A DNA stretch of 64,000 nt from Aeromicrobium ginsengisoli (lineage in GTDB: Bacteria > Actinomycetota > Actinomycetes > Propionibacteriales > Nocardioidaceae): positions 1,116,001 to 1,180,000 of the forward strand of contig NZ_SDPQ02000001.1 of assembly GCF_004134905.2 (NCBI RefSeq), given 5' to 3'. Of the stretch, positions 54,838 to 62,385 are shown one piece after another (the first letter of the stretch is position 1; each line of letters opens with the position of its first letter). The notes under the pieces are model-generated. The model had not been told where the DNA came from and did no database searches. It was given only the letters and a program-made list of their open reading frames with translations. The position numbers and the translations under genes were made by a program.

Positions 54838-55611
54838 ATGAACACGTTCAATTCCGTCCCGGACGAGCTCAGCGGTCCGCGACTGATGCGTCAGGACTGG
54901 ACCCGCCTGACGTTCATCCACTGGGCCGTCGACCCGGACGTGGTGGCGCCCCTCCTGCCCGCGGGCACGCGACCCGACGTGCTCGACGGCGTGACGTACG
55001 TGGGGCTGATCCCGTTCGAGATGCGCCGGGCCGGTTTCGGCCGCGGCCCGGCGGTGCCGTTCTTCGGCGACTTCGCCGAGACCAATGTGAGGTTGTACTC
55101 GGTCGACGACGAGGGCCATCACGGCATCGTCTTCCGGTCGCTCGAGACGAGTCGCCTGCTCGTCGCCCTGGGCGCCCGGATCGCCTTCGGCACGCCATAC
55201 ATGTGGTCCCGCATGCGCATCCACCAGGGCGGCGACCGCATCGACTACACGACTCGTCGTCGCTGGCCACGTCCACGCGGCGCCGGGGCCCGCATCTCGG
55301 TCCGCATCGGTGAGCCGATCGCCGAGCCGTCCGCGATCGAGCAGTTCGTCACCGCGCGGTTCGGCCTGCACACGCGCTACCTCGGCCGTACGCTCTGGAT
55401 CCCCAACCACCACGCCCCGTGGCCGCTGCGCACTGCGGCGATCGAGTCGCTCGACGACGAGCTGGTCGCCGCGGCGGGATTGCCAGGCATCGCCGGCCGG
55501 GCTCCCGACTCGGTGATGTACGCCGACACCGTCCGCACCGAGTTCGGCGCGCCCGTCGTCATACGCGACTCAGTCGGCCAGCTCGAAGTCGTCGTAGTCG
55601 AAGCCGGGTGA
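54838..55611 (+). CDS. YqjF family DUF2071 protein
   Basis: A 257-aa DUF2071 protein: W-T-R-L-T-F-I-H-W, P-L-L-P-A-G-T, Y-V-G-L-I-P-F-E-M and F-A-E-T-N-V-R-L-Y are family blocks. The fold is acetoacetate-decarboxylase-like but activity is unknown. CACACT lies 6 bases before the ATG, possibly a -10. Its 3' end overlaps the converging cupin gene by 42 bp. Confidence 0.88.
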   Translation: MNTFNSVPDELSGPRLMRQDWTRLTFIHWAVDPDVVAPLLPAGTRPDVLDGVTYVGLIPFEMRRAGFGRGPAVPFFGDFAETNVRLYSVDDEGHHGIVFRSLETSRLLVALGARIAFGTPYMWSRMRIHQGGDRIDYTTRRRWPRPRGAGARISVRIGEPIAEPSAIEQFVTARFGLHTRYLGRTLWIPNHHAPWPLRTAAIESLDDELVAAAGLPGIAGRAPDSVMYADTVRTEFGAPVVIRDSVGQLEVVVVEAG

Positions 55612-55992
55612 CACCAGGCAGCTGACCAGCGCGTCATCCTCGGACGCCTTGGTCCGCTGCCACACGCCCGCCGGGACCAGGACCTGGGGCAGCTCGCCGG
55701 CCTCGAGGTCGCAGCCCACCACATGGGCCTCATAGATGCCTGGCTCGTCGCCGAACCCACCGAACTCGACCACGACCGCACCCTGATGGGCGAGCCACAC
55801 CTCGTCGGACGCGACCCGGTGCCAAGCCGAGGCCTCACCTGCGGCGAGCAGGAAGTAGATCAGCGTCGCTGTCGGGCGTACGCGACCGTCCGGGAGCGTC
55901 ACCGAGACCGGCGAGGCCCAGGTCTGCCGGAACCAGCCGCCCTCGGGGTGCGGCTCGAGGTCGAGCGCCTGGGCCAGCATCGGCCGGCTCAC
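55570..55992 (-). CDS. Cupin-fold DUF985 protein
   Basis: A 140-aa cupin of the DUF985 family: L-E-P-H-P-E-G-G-W-F-R-Q-T-W near the start, S-A-W-H-R-V-A-S-D-E-V-W, and V-P-A-G-V-W-Q. The GTG start makes a 4-bp GTGA overlap with the upstream phosphotransferase stop. It probably binds a metal or small ligand; members are sometimes sugar-epimerase-like. It overlaps the DUF2071 gene tail to tail by 42 bp. Confidence 0.88.
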   Translation of the reverse strand: MSRPMLAQALDLEPHPEGGWFRQTWASPVSVTLPDGRVRPTATLIYFLLAAGEASAWHRVASDEVWLAHQGAVVVEFGGFGDEPGIYEAHVVGCDLEAGELPQVLVPAGVWQRTKASEDDALVSCLVSPGFDYDDFELAD

Positions 55993-56747
55993 AGCGCCGC
56001 CTCGATCGACGGGATGCGCTCGCGGAACGCCGCCACGCGGTCGCGCGTGCGCTGTGGCTCGCCGACCTTGCCGAGGTTGACGAAGCCCTGATCGCCGCGG
56101 GCCTGCCCGGCCTCGATGCGATCACTCGCGGTCGTCATGCGCTCGACGACGGCGTCGAGGACGGTCATCGGGCCCCACTCGCCGTAGGCGTCGACGAGCA
56201 GGTCGAGCCGGCGGGCCACGTCGTCGACCGGGATCTCGCGATAGAGCGGGATGGCGGTCCACGCCAGGAACGCGAGGTCGTCGATCGGACGGCCCGGACC
56301 GGCCATGTCCCAGTCGATCATCGCGACGAAGTGGCCGCTCTGGATGATCCAGTTGTAGGTCCCGGGGTCGTGGTGGCAGATGATCTGTCCGTCGCCGAGC
56401 TCTGCCTCGCCGCCGCGCCACTGGCGTACGCCTTCGGGGCGATAGCCGTCGACCAGGTCGTGGAAGTCACGCAGCCAGGTCACCGCCTCGGCGAGCACGT
56501 TGTCGAGGACGATCTCCCGGTCGACCGGCACACCGCGGCCCTCGACGTACTCCAGGATCTCGCGGCCATCGTCATCGATGCCGTGCAGCTCGGGGATGCC
56601 ACGCAGGCCGTTGTCGTGCAGGTAGGTCAGCAGCTCGTGGACCGCCGGCGTCCACGGACCGGTGGGGCGCCGGACGGTGCGCCCGACACGCGTGGCACCG
56701 CCCACCGCGCCGGGCAGGTGCTCAGGCTCTGTGTCGTCACGTGGCAC
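55989..56747 (-). CDS. Phosphotransferase (APH/choline kinase-like)
   Basis: A 252-aa kinase-fold protein of the aminoglycoside phosphotransferase family: catalytic loop ICHHDPGTYNW and metal site IDWDMAG, then R-P-I-D-D-L-A-F. The N-lobe is short (about 80 aa, with G-G-A-T-R-V-G-R-T-V-R-R at the nucleotide loop). GTG 56747 is used; ATG 56765 is in frame but would lie beyond the divergent YibE/F start. Substrate unknown; it is not necessarily a resistance enzyme. Confidence 0.85.
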   Translation of the reverse strand: MPRDDTEPEHLPGAVGGATRVGRTVRRPTGPWTPAVHELLTYLHDNGLRGIPELHGIDDDGREILEYVEGRGVPVDREIVLDNVLAEAVTWLRDFHDLVDGYRPEGVRQWRGGEAELGDGQIICHHDPGTYNWIIQSGHFVAMIDWDMAGPGRPIDDLAFLAWTAIPLYREIPVDDVARRLDLLVDAYGEWGPMTVLDAVVERMTTASDRIEAGQARGDQGFVNLGKVGEPQRTRDRVAAFRERIPSIEAAL

Positions 56748-56756
56748 TCTTTCATC

Positions 56757-58010
56757 GTGGCACATTCTCACTCGCACGACGCGGTCGACCACGGCCCTCC
56801 CCGACGCGGCCTCGCCGCCACCCTCGCCGTCGCCGTCCTCGCGATCGCAACCCTCGCGATCGCCGCGATGGTGGTGCTCTGGCCCGAGGCCGACAAGGTG
56901 CCGCACGACAAGAACCCCTACGGCGGGCAGGGCGTCAGCACGATCAGCGCCAAGGTGACCGGCGTCGACCCGTTCAACTGCAACAGCGGCGGCGAGGGCC
57001 CCGACGGTCTGCCGCAGGTCAAGGGCGACTGCGCGCACATCACGGCGACGACCGACGACGGCACGGCGACGTTCGACCTCGACGCAGCGCGCTACAAGGC
57101 CGGCATCAAGGCCGGTGACGAGGTCAGGATCCTCCGCATCGCGCCCAAGGGTCAGGCGGTGTCGTACGAGTTCTTCGACTTCCAGCGGGGGGTACCGCTC
57201 ACGGCCCTCGCGGTGATCTTCGCGGTGCTGGTGGTGGCGGTCGCCCGATGGCGGGGCCTGTTCGCCCTGGTGGGCATTGCGGTCACGGTGCTGGCGCTCA
57301 CCAAGTTCGTCCTGCCCGCGTTCCTCGCCGGCGAGTCACCCGTGCCGGTGGCGATCGTGGGCTCCACGGTGATCATGATCGTGGTGCTCTACCTCGCTCA
57401 CGGGGTGTCGATACGTACGACATCGGCGTTGTTCGGCACGCTCGTCGGGATCGGGCTGACCGGCCTTCTGGGCCTCGGCGCGACGGCGTGGACCAACCTG
57501 TCGGGCGTCGGCTCCGAGAACGACCAGGTCCTGCTCGCCACGGTGCCCGGCATCCAGATCTCCGGCGTCGTCGCGGCCACGATGGTCATCGCGGGGCTCG
57601 GCGTGCTCAATGACGTCACCGTGACACAGGCCAGTGCGGTCTGGGAGCTTCGTGCGATCCAGCCCAGCATCAAGCCCACCACGCTGTTCGCGTCCGCGAT
57701 GCGCATCGGCCGTGACCACATCGCGTCGAGCGTCTACACCCTCGTCTTCGCGTATGCCGGCTCGGCCATGACGATCCTGCTGCTCATCACCGCCTACCAG
57801 CAGAGCCTGGGGACCATGGCGACGACCGAGGAGATCGGCACCGAGATCGTCCGCACGATCGTCGGAGCGATCGGGCTCGTCCTCGCGGTCCCGGTCACCA
57901 CGGCGTTCGCCGTGCTGCTCGCGCCCGGGGGCCACGACGACCACGAGGACACCCACGTGCCGGCTGCGCCGCGTCGCCGCGGCAGCCACGCCGGTCCTGC
58001 GGGGGCGTGA
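56757..58010 (+). CDS. YibE/F family membrane protein
   Basis: A 417-aa protein with a His-rich cytoplasmic N-terminus (H-S-H-S-H-D), one signal-anchor helix (about 21-42), an extracytoplasmic beta domain (about 45-140) and about seven more helices containing the YibE/F family core (S-T-V-I-M-I-V-V-L-Y-L-A-H-G, G-V-L-N-D-V-T-V-T-Q-A-S). Function unproven; efflux has been suggested in lactococci. GTG start 9 bases from the opposing phosphotransferase start. Confidence 0.9.
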   Translation: MAHSHSHDAVDHGPPRRGLAATLAVAVLAIATLAIAAMVVLWPEADKVPHDKNPYGGQGVSTISAKVTGVDPFNCNSGGEGPDGLPQVKGDCAHITATTDDGTATFDLDAARYKAGIKAGDEVRILRIAPKGQAVSYEFFDFQRGVPLTALAVIFAVLVVAVARWRGLFALVGIAVTVLALTKFVLPAFLAGESPVPVAIVGSTVIMIVVLYLAHGVSIRTTSALFGTLVGIGLTGLLGLGATAWTNLSGVGSENDQVLLATVPGIQISGVVAATMVIAGLGVLNDVTVTQASAVWELRAIQPSIKPTTLFASAMRIGRDHIASSVYTLVFAYAGSAMTILLLITAYQQSLGTMATTEEIGTEIVRTIVGAIGLVLAVPVTTAFAVLLAPGGHDDHEDTHVPAAPRRRGSHAGPAGA

Positions 58011-58013
58011 CCG

Positions 58014-58520
58014 TCAGCTCGTGGTCGTCGAGACGCTGAGGCGCGGCGTCGTCTTGATCGTCTGCAGCACGACGCAGTAGCGCTCGGTCAGCCGCTCGAG
58101 GGTGGCCAGCTGGTCAGCATCCGCGTCGGTGTCGAGTTCGAACGAGAGCCGGATGTCGGTGAAGCCGACTGGCACCTCCTTGTCGACCGCCAGGGTGCCA
58201 CGGAAGTCGAGATCGCCCTCGGCCTTGATCGTGCCGCCGCGCACCTCGATCCCGAGGGACGTCGCGACGGCGCTGAGCGTGACGCCGGCGCACGCGACCA
58301 GTGCCTCGAGCAGCATGTCGCCGGAGCACAGCTGGGTGCCGTCGCCCCCGGCGGCCGGATGCAGACCGGCGGCAGCCATCGCACGTCCGGTGTCCAGCGA
58401 GCAGCTGACTCCGTCCCCGAGGTGCCCGGAGGACGTCAGCGTGACGACTGCTGAGTCCGGGTCGTCGCGGTACTGCTGCTTGAGCGGTCCCTGCACGGCA
58501 CTCAGCGTGGAGTCGGTCAT
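58014..58520 (-). CDS. OsmC family protein
   Basis: A 168-aa OsmC/Ohr-superfamily protein, thiol-dependent peroxidases. Candidate redox cysteines are C40 (G-V-S-C-S-L) and C77 (LLEALVACAGVTL); C65 also falls near the pocket. The ATG at 58520 is preferred over an upstream Met because TACTGT lies 5 bases before it. It converges with the YibE/F gene 3 bases away. Confidence 0.9.
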   Translation of the reverse strand: MTDSTLSAVQGPLKQQYRDDPDSAVVTLTSSGHLGDGVSCSLDTGRAMAAAGLHPAAGGDGTQLCSGDMLLEALVACAGVTLSAVATSLGIEVRGGTIKAEGDLDFRGTLAVDKEVPVGFTDIRLSFELDTDADADQLATLERLTERYCVVLQTIKTTPRLSVSTTTS

Positions 58521-58525
58521 GGTCG

Positions 58526-58531
58526 ACAGTA
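58526..58531 (-). promoter_or_regulatory. -10 element of the OsmC gene
   Basis: TACTGT on the minus strand, 5 bases before ATG 58520. Confidence 0.4.
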
Positions 58532-58622
58532 ACCAGACCACAGGCTGTCCCGTTCACGGAATCGGCATCGAAAGTTCACGTGCCGCACCCAAGAATCACA
58601 CATGTCAGGACATTCCCGCTTC

Positions 58623-58628
58623 TAGGCT
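58623..58628 (+). promoter_or_regulatory. -10 element of the 107-aa protein gene
   Basis: TAGGCT, 6 bases before ATG 58635; the same hexamer and spacing as at the zincin-like gene. Confidence 0.5.
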
Positions 58629-58634
58629 TCAGTC

Positions 58635-58958
58635 ATGACGTCCACGCCGCCGCACGCGCCGTGGACGTCGACGTACCGGCTGTCCTCGGAGACTCGCCAG
58701 CAGCGCATCCTGCGCGCGATCCATCGCCTCGGCCACCCGGGCATCAAGGCGCTCGGCACGACCGGCGACGCCGACCCCACGATCGTCATCGAGTGCGCCT
58801 CGGCCGCGGCAGAAGTACGGTCCCGTCAGGTCGTGATGGCCGTCGACGCGCTGGCGGTGCGCACCGAGACGACTCGGGCCGCCGGAGCTCCCGAAGCTGT
58901 GGCGCCGAGCCACCCGCAGAGGTTCAGGGCGTCGGACCTCATCCGAAGATTGCTCTGA
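58635..58958 (+). CDS. Hypothetical protein, 107 aa
   Basis: A 107-aa protein not recognised. The N-terminal region has a helix R-Q-Q-R-I-L-R-A-I-H-R-L-G-H-P-G-I-K; the middle, T-I-V-I-E-C-A-S-A-A-A-E-V, looks like a strand-helix unit of a small regulatory fold. No signal or membrane segment. A leaderless -10 immediately upstream supports expression from this ATG. Confidence 0.6.
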   Translation: MTSTPPHAPWTSTYRLSSETRQQRILRAIHRLGHPGIKALGTTGDADPTIVIECASAAAEVRSRQVVMAVDALAVRTETTRAAGAPEAVAPSHPQRFRASDLIRRLL

Positions 58959-58986
58959 GATTCATGTCGCACTCGCGCCTGTCGAC

Positions 58987-59015
58987 TTGAGTCTCCGCAC
59001 CTACAGGCGTACATG
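58987..59015 (+). promoter_or_regulatory. Promoter candidate of the 68-aa membrane protein gene
   Basis: TTGAGT, 17-base spacer, TACATG. The transcript would carry a leader of about 75 bases containing CGATCGTCACC twice at a 12-base period (59050-59060 and 59062-59072). Confidence 0.35.
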
Positions 59016-59099
59016 TGGGTGAGTACGTTTTCGCCTCAAGCAGATGGGTCGATCGTCACCGCGATCGTCACCTGCTTCCCCCTGCCGAGGAATGGTTCC

Positions 59100-59306
59100 A
59101 TGATCGACCTTGTCATCCGCCCATTGGCCGGACTGCTGCTGTGCGCATTGTTCGCAGCACTCGTCCTGTCGCTCCCGACCATCATTCGTCACGTACGCGC
59201 ATGGGTCGCCCAGATCCGCGAGGGCAACCTGCCCGCGCCCGTGCTCAGCCTGATCCGCCAGCGCGAGGAACCCGCCGAGCCGACCTCCGAGCGCAAGGCC
59301 TCCTGA
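59100..59306 (+). CDS. Small single-pass membrane protein
   Basis: A 68-aa protein with one helix (about 4-24: V-I-R-P-L-A-G-L-L-L-C-A-L-F-A-A-L-V-L) and a basic then charged tail of about 40 residues. ATG 59100 is chosen because GAGGA lies 8 bases upstream. Not recognised; separated from the opposing methyltransferase gene by 9 bases. Confidence 0.6.
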   Translation: MIDLVIRPLAGLLLCALFAALVLSLPTIIRHVRAWVAQIREGNLPAPVLSLIRQREEPAEPTSERKAS

Positions 59307-59315
59307 ACCACCGGC

Positions 59316-59939
59316 TCAACGGCGGACGGCCGCGCCCGAGTGGACGTAGGTCCATGGCCGGCTGAGCTTCGGGCCCAGGAGGTAACGCTGCTCCAGCTCG
59401 GTGATCTCGAAACCGGCGGAGCGGACCAGCTCGGGGATGTCGCGCGTGAGGTGGCAGCCGCCCGCGAGGGACTTCTGGACCGGCTCCATGCGCCGCTGCC
59501 ACCGCACGACCTCAGGCTGTGGCGCCAGCCCGTGCTCGAGGAAGTGGAACGTGCCGCCGGGCCGCAACACGCGATGGACCTCGCGCAGCGCCTGCTCCAC
59601 GTCGGGGATCGTGCAGAGCGTGAACGTCGACAGTGCCGCGTCGAATGCTCCGTCGGGCTCGTCGAGGGACTGGCCGTCGAGTCCCGACCGTGTGATCGGC
59701 GTACGGGATACGGCCCGGCGATCGGCCGACATGCCCCAGGCGACGTCCGAGGGCTCGACCGCCGCGAGGGACTCGACGGCGTCGGGATACTTCTCGATGT
59801 TGAGCCCCGAGCCGAAGCCGAGTTCGATGACCCGGCCGGTCAGGCCCGCACACACGCGTTCGCGGGCCTTCATCACGTCGCCCGTCGACAGCGACTTGTC
59901 GACGAGGTGGGGCAGGATCCGATCCGTCCAGAGGGCCAT
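59316..59939 (-). CDS. Class I SAM-dependent methyltransferase
   Basis: A 207-aa Rossmann methyltransferase (Methyltransf_11 type): motif I VIELGFGSGLNI, A-A-V-E-P-S for the ribose contact, F-D-A-A-L-S-T-F-T-L-C-T-I, L-R-P-G-G-T-F-H-F-L-E-H-G. TACGAT is 5 bases before the ATG, suggesting leaderless expression. Similar proteins act on lipids or quinones; the substrate here is unknown. Confidence 0.9.
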   Translation of the reverse strand: MALWTDRILPHLVDKSLSTGDVMKARERVCAGLTGRVIELGFGSGLNIEKYPDAVESLAAVEPSDVAWGMSADRRAVSRTPITRSGLDGQSLDEPDGAFDAALSTFTLCTIPDVEQALREVHRVLRPGGTFHFLEHGLAPQPEVVRWQRRMEPVQKSLAGGCHLTRDIPELVRSAGFEITELEQRYLLGPKLSRPWTYVHSGAAVRR

Positions 59940-59944
59940 GCTCG

Positions 59945-59950
59945 ATCGTA
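59945..59950 (-). promoter_or_regulatory. -10 element of the methyltransferase gene
   Basis: TACGAT on the minus strand, 5 bases before ATG 59939. Confidence 0.4.
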
Positions 59951-60281
59951 CGTCTCAGGTTCTGGGACGCCGACGGTCTCGATCTGAGCGCTCGTGAGGC
60001 GGGTCAGCCGTTCGCGCAACGTCGGGAGCCCCGAACCGCGCAGCTCGTCGAGTGCCACGCCCCGCCCGCCGGACACGAGGAGCAACGCCAGCGCCGACTC
60101 CTCGACGAGCGGTCCGTCGCCGTGCGACAGGTCGACGTCGTACGACATCAGAGTCAAACCGGCCAGTGTCTTCTTGCTGCCACCCCTCGACTCTGAGGTG
60201 CGGGCCTGGAGCCAGAACGCGTCGATCGGACGTCTGGCTGGTGTCCAGGTTGCAGCGCACGTGAGTCTGAGCGATGCGGGC
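59951..60281. other. 331 bases with no recognisable gene
   Basis: A minus-strand reading starting ATG 60145 (M-S-Y-D-V-D-L-S-H-G-D-G) has codon-like composition for about 65 residues but runs on into the methyltransferase gene in another frame and matches no family I know. It may be a decayed gene lying next to the tail-collar remnant. No repeats or RNA genes seen. Confidence 0.4.
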
Positions 60282-60587
60282 TCAGCCGCGCTTCGGGTAC
60301 TCGCCCTCGATCGCGATGCAGAACCTGAGCATGAGGAACGACATCATGTTGTTGTGGGGCGCGCTGTTGCCGGCGTACTGGACCACACAGAGCCACAGCG
60401 TCGTCTGCGGTGGCCCGGCAGAGCCGAACACCGCGACGCCGTCACCCTGGGCCTACAGCTGACCGGGAGGCTGCCGCTCGTTCCCCTGGGTGTTGGAGAT
60501 GTTGAACGAGTGGGTGTGCTGCGGCATCTCCATGCCGAGCAGCGACACGGCAGGGGTGCCGCCCGTCTGCCCCCCACATCTAATCGG
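60282..60587 (-). pseudogene. Remnant of a phage tail-collar / microcystin-dependent-type protein
   Basis: Read on the minus strand in one frame, GQTGGTPAVSLLGMEMPQHT is followed by H-S-F-N-I-S-N-T-Q-G-N-E-R-Q-P-P-G-Q-L, an in-frame TAG at 60453-60455, then YAGNSAPHNNMMSFLMLRF and C-I-A-I-E-G-E-Y-P-K-R-G with a proper stop at 60282-60284. These match the C-terminal half of tail-collar/MDP proteins (Q-P-x-H-x-H, S-x-P-H-N-N-M, I-A-x-x-G-x-Y-P). The N-terminal half is missing, replaced by the 3' end of the oxidoreductase region. So it is truncated plus nonsense-mutated. Confidence 0.75.
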
Positions 60588-60625
60588 CCGACAGGCCGTG
60601 TGCACAACAGGTTTCACAGCAGGTC

Positions 60626-61633
60626 TTAGTCGAGACGGATAACCGCCTTGCCGGTGTTGTCCCCGGCGAGCATCCCGGCGAAGGCCGAGGGCATCTGCTC
60701 GAGACCGTCGGTGACGTGCTCACGGTAGACCAGCTCACCAGAGTCGAGCCAGGCGCCAACCCGGGTTTCGAACTCGGGGATGAGGTGGTTGTGGTCGAAC
60801 ACGATGAATCCCTGTAGGCGCAGGCGTTTTCCGATCGCGCGGAACAGGCGGCCTGGGATCATCGGCACCTCGGTCGCGGTGTAGACCGACACCGCGCCGC
60901 ACAGCGCCATGCGGCCGTACCAGTTGATGACCTCCAGCGCGGCGGCGAGATGGTCCCCGCCGACGTTGTCGAAGTAGACATCGAACCCGCCGGGGAACGC
61001 CTGCGCCAGCTGTTTGGTCAGCTTGCCGTCCTTATAGTTGAAGGCGTGGTCGAAGCCCAGCGTCTCGACGGCATAGCGGACCTTGTCCTGGGTCCCAGCG
61101 CTGCCCACGACACGAGAGGCTCCGGCGAGCCGGGCGAACTGGCCCGCGAGCCCGCCGACGGCACCGCCGGCCGCCGACACGAACACAGCCTCACCCGCTG
61201 TGAATGACGCGACGTCGAACAGTCCTGCGTACGCCGTCAGGCCCGGCATCCCGAGCACACCGAGATAGTACGTCCACGGGTGGCCGCCGGGCTCGATGAC
61301 CCGCACCTCGTCGGCACGGGCGATGGCGTGCTCGCGCCAGCCGTGGTCGTGCACGACCATGCTCCCCTCGGGGACGCGGGGGTCATGACTGGCGATGACC
61401 TCGCCGACCGCCCCGCCCGGCATGGGCTCGTCGATCTGGAACGGCGGGATGTAGGACGGGACGTCGTTCATCCGCGGGCGCATGTAGGGGTCGATCGACA
61501 GCGCCACGTTGCGGATGAGCACGTCGCCCTCGGCAGGATCGGGCAGCTCGCGCTCGACGAGCCGGTAGTCGTCGGCCACCGGCACGCCGTGCGGACGGCG
61601 GGCCAAGTGGAACTCACGGGTCTTCTGGGTCAT
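60626..61633 (-). CDS. NADP-dependent oxidoreductase (MDR, CurA/prostaglandin-reductase-like)
   Basis: A 335-aa zinc-free medium-chain reductase of the leukotriene B4 dehydrogenase/CurA group, reducing C=C bonds of enals or enones with NADPH. Signs: R-N-V-A-L-S-I-D-P-Y-M-R near residue 50, nucleotide loop SAAGGAVGGLAGQFARL, and F-D-V-Y-F-D-N-V-G-G. It is the last gene of an operon: 11 bases after the SDR stop. It flanks the tail-collar remnant. Confidence 0.92.
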   Translation of the reverse strand: MTQKTREFHLARRPHGVPVADDYRLVERELPDPAEGDVLIRNVALSIDPYMRPRMNDVPSYIPPFQIDEPMPGGAVGEVIASHDPRVPEGSMVVHDHGWREHAIARADEVRVIEPGGHPWTYYLGVLGMPGLTAYAGLFDVASFTAGEAVFVSAAGGAVGGLAGQFARLAGASRVVGSAGTQDKVRYAVETLGFDHAFNYKDGKLTKQLAQAFPGGFDVYFDNVGGDHLAAALEVINWYGRMALCGAVSVYTATEVPMIPGRLFRAIGKRLRLQGFIVFDHNHLIPEFETRVGAWLDSGELVYREHVTDGLEQMPSAFAGMLAGDNTGKAVIRLD

Positions 61634-61644
61634 CTGCTCTCCAC

Positions 61645-62385
61645 TCAGACGATCGAGGCGACGACGCCACTGGTGGCGCCACCGTCGACTTGGTACTCGG
61701 CACCCGTCACGAAGCTCGCGTCCTCCGAGGCCAGGAACAGCACGACCGCGCTGATCTCCTCCGGCTCGGCGAAGCGGGGCACGGGGTAGTCGCGGGTGTT
61801 GTCCTCACTGATGCCATCGTTCATCGGCGTGCGTACGTAGCCGGGATGCACCGAGTTGACCCGGATGCCGTCGCGCGCCAGCTCCAGCGCCGCGGTCTGC
61901 GTCAGGCCGCGGAGCGCCCACTTGCTCGCGACGTAGCCCGACAGCAGCGGGCTGCCGATCATGCCGAGCGCCGACGAGGTGACGATGATCGACCCGCCGC
62001 CGGCCGCGGCCATCGCCGGCGCGGCGTGCTTGATCCCGAGGAACGCACCGTTGAGGTTGACGTCGAGCACGCGCTGCCAGTCGGCGAGCGGCAGGTCGGT
62101 GATCTGCCGCGGCTCGGGCAGCATCGCGGCGTTGTTGACCAGCACGGTGGCTGGGCCGTGGGCGGCCTCGGCCGCCCCGACGAACTCCACCCAGCTGGAC
62201 TCGCTCGAGACGTCGAGGGGGTGGAACTGTGCCGCGTCGCCCAGCTCGTCGGCCAGGGCGGCGCCGTCGTTGATATCGCCGAAGAACACGCGTGCTCCCT
62301 CGTCGACGAATCGGCGTACGTGCGAGGCGCCGATGCCTCGCGCGCCCCCGGTGACCAGGACGGATCGTTGCTCGAAGCGGTTCAT
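61645..62385 (-). CDS. Short-chain dehydrogenase/reductase
   Basis: A 246-aa classical SDR: cofactor loop TGGARGIGAS (12-21), D-I-N-D at the end of beta 2 (NAD preference), N-N-A-A-M, catalytic S-S-A...Y-V-A-S-K. Its closest resemblance is to 3alpha/20beta-hydroxysteroid dehydrogenase-type enzymes. The ATG overlaps the CoA ligase stop by 4 bp, so it may act on the same acyl or steroid substrate. Confidence 0.92.
   Translation of the reverse strand: MNRFEQRSVLVTGGARGIGASHVRRFVDEGARVFFGDINDGAALADELGDAAQFHPLDVSSESSWVEFVGAAEAAHGPATVLVNNAAMLPEPRQITDLPLADWQRVLDVNLNGAFLGIKHAAPAMAAAGGGSIIVTSSALGMIGSPLLSGYVASKWALRGLTQTAALELARDGIRVNSVHPGYVRTPMNDGISEDNTRDYPVPRFAEPEEISAVVLFLASEDASFVTGAEYQVDGGATSGVVASIV

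Noticed and set aside
55989-56747. Aminoglycoside resistance gene
   Set aside because: Only the general phosphotransferase fold is supported; location in a chromosomal pair with a cupin and lack of resistance-subclass motifs do not support a resistance call.
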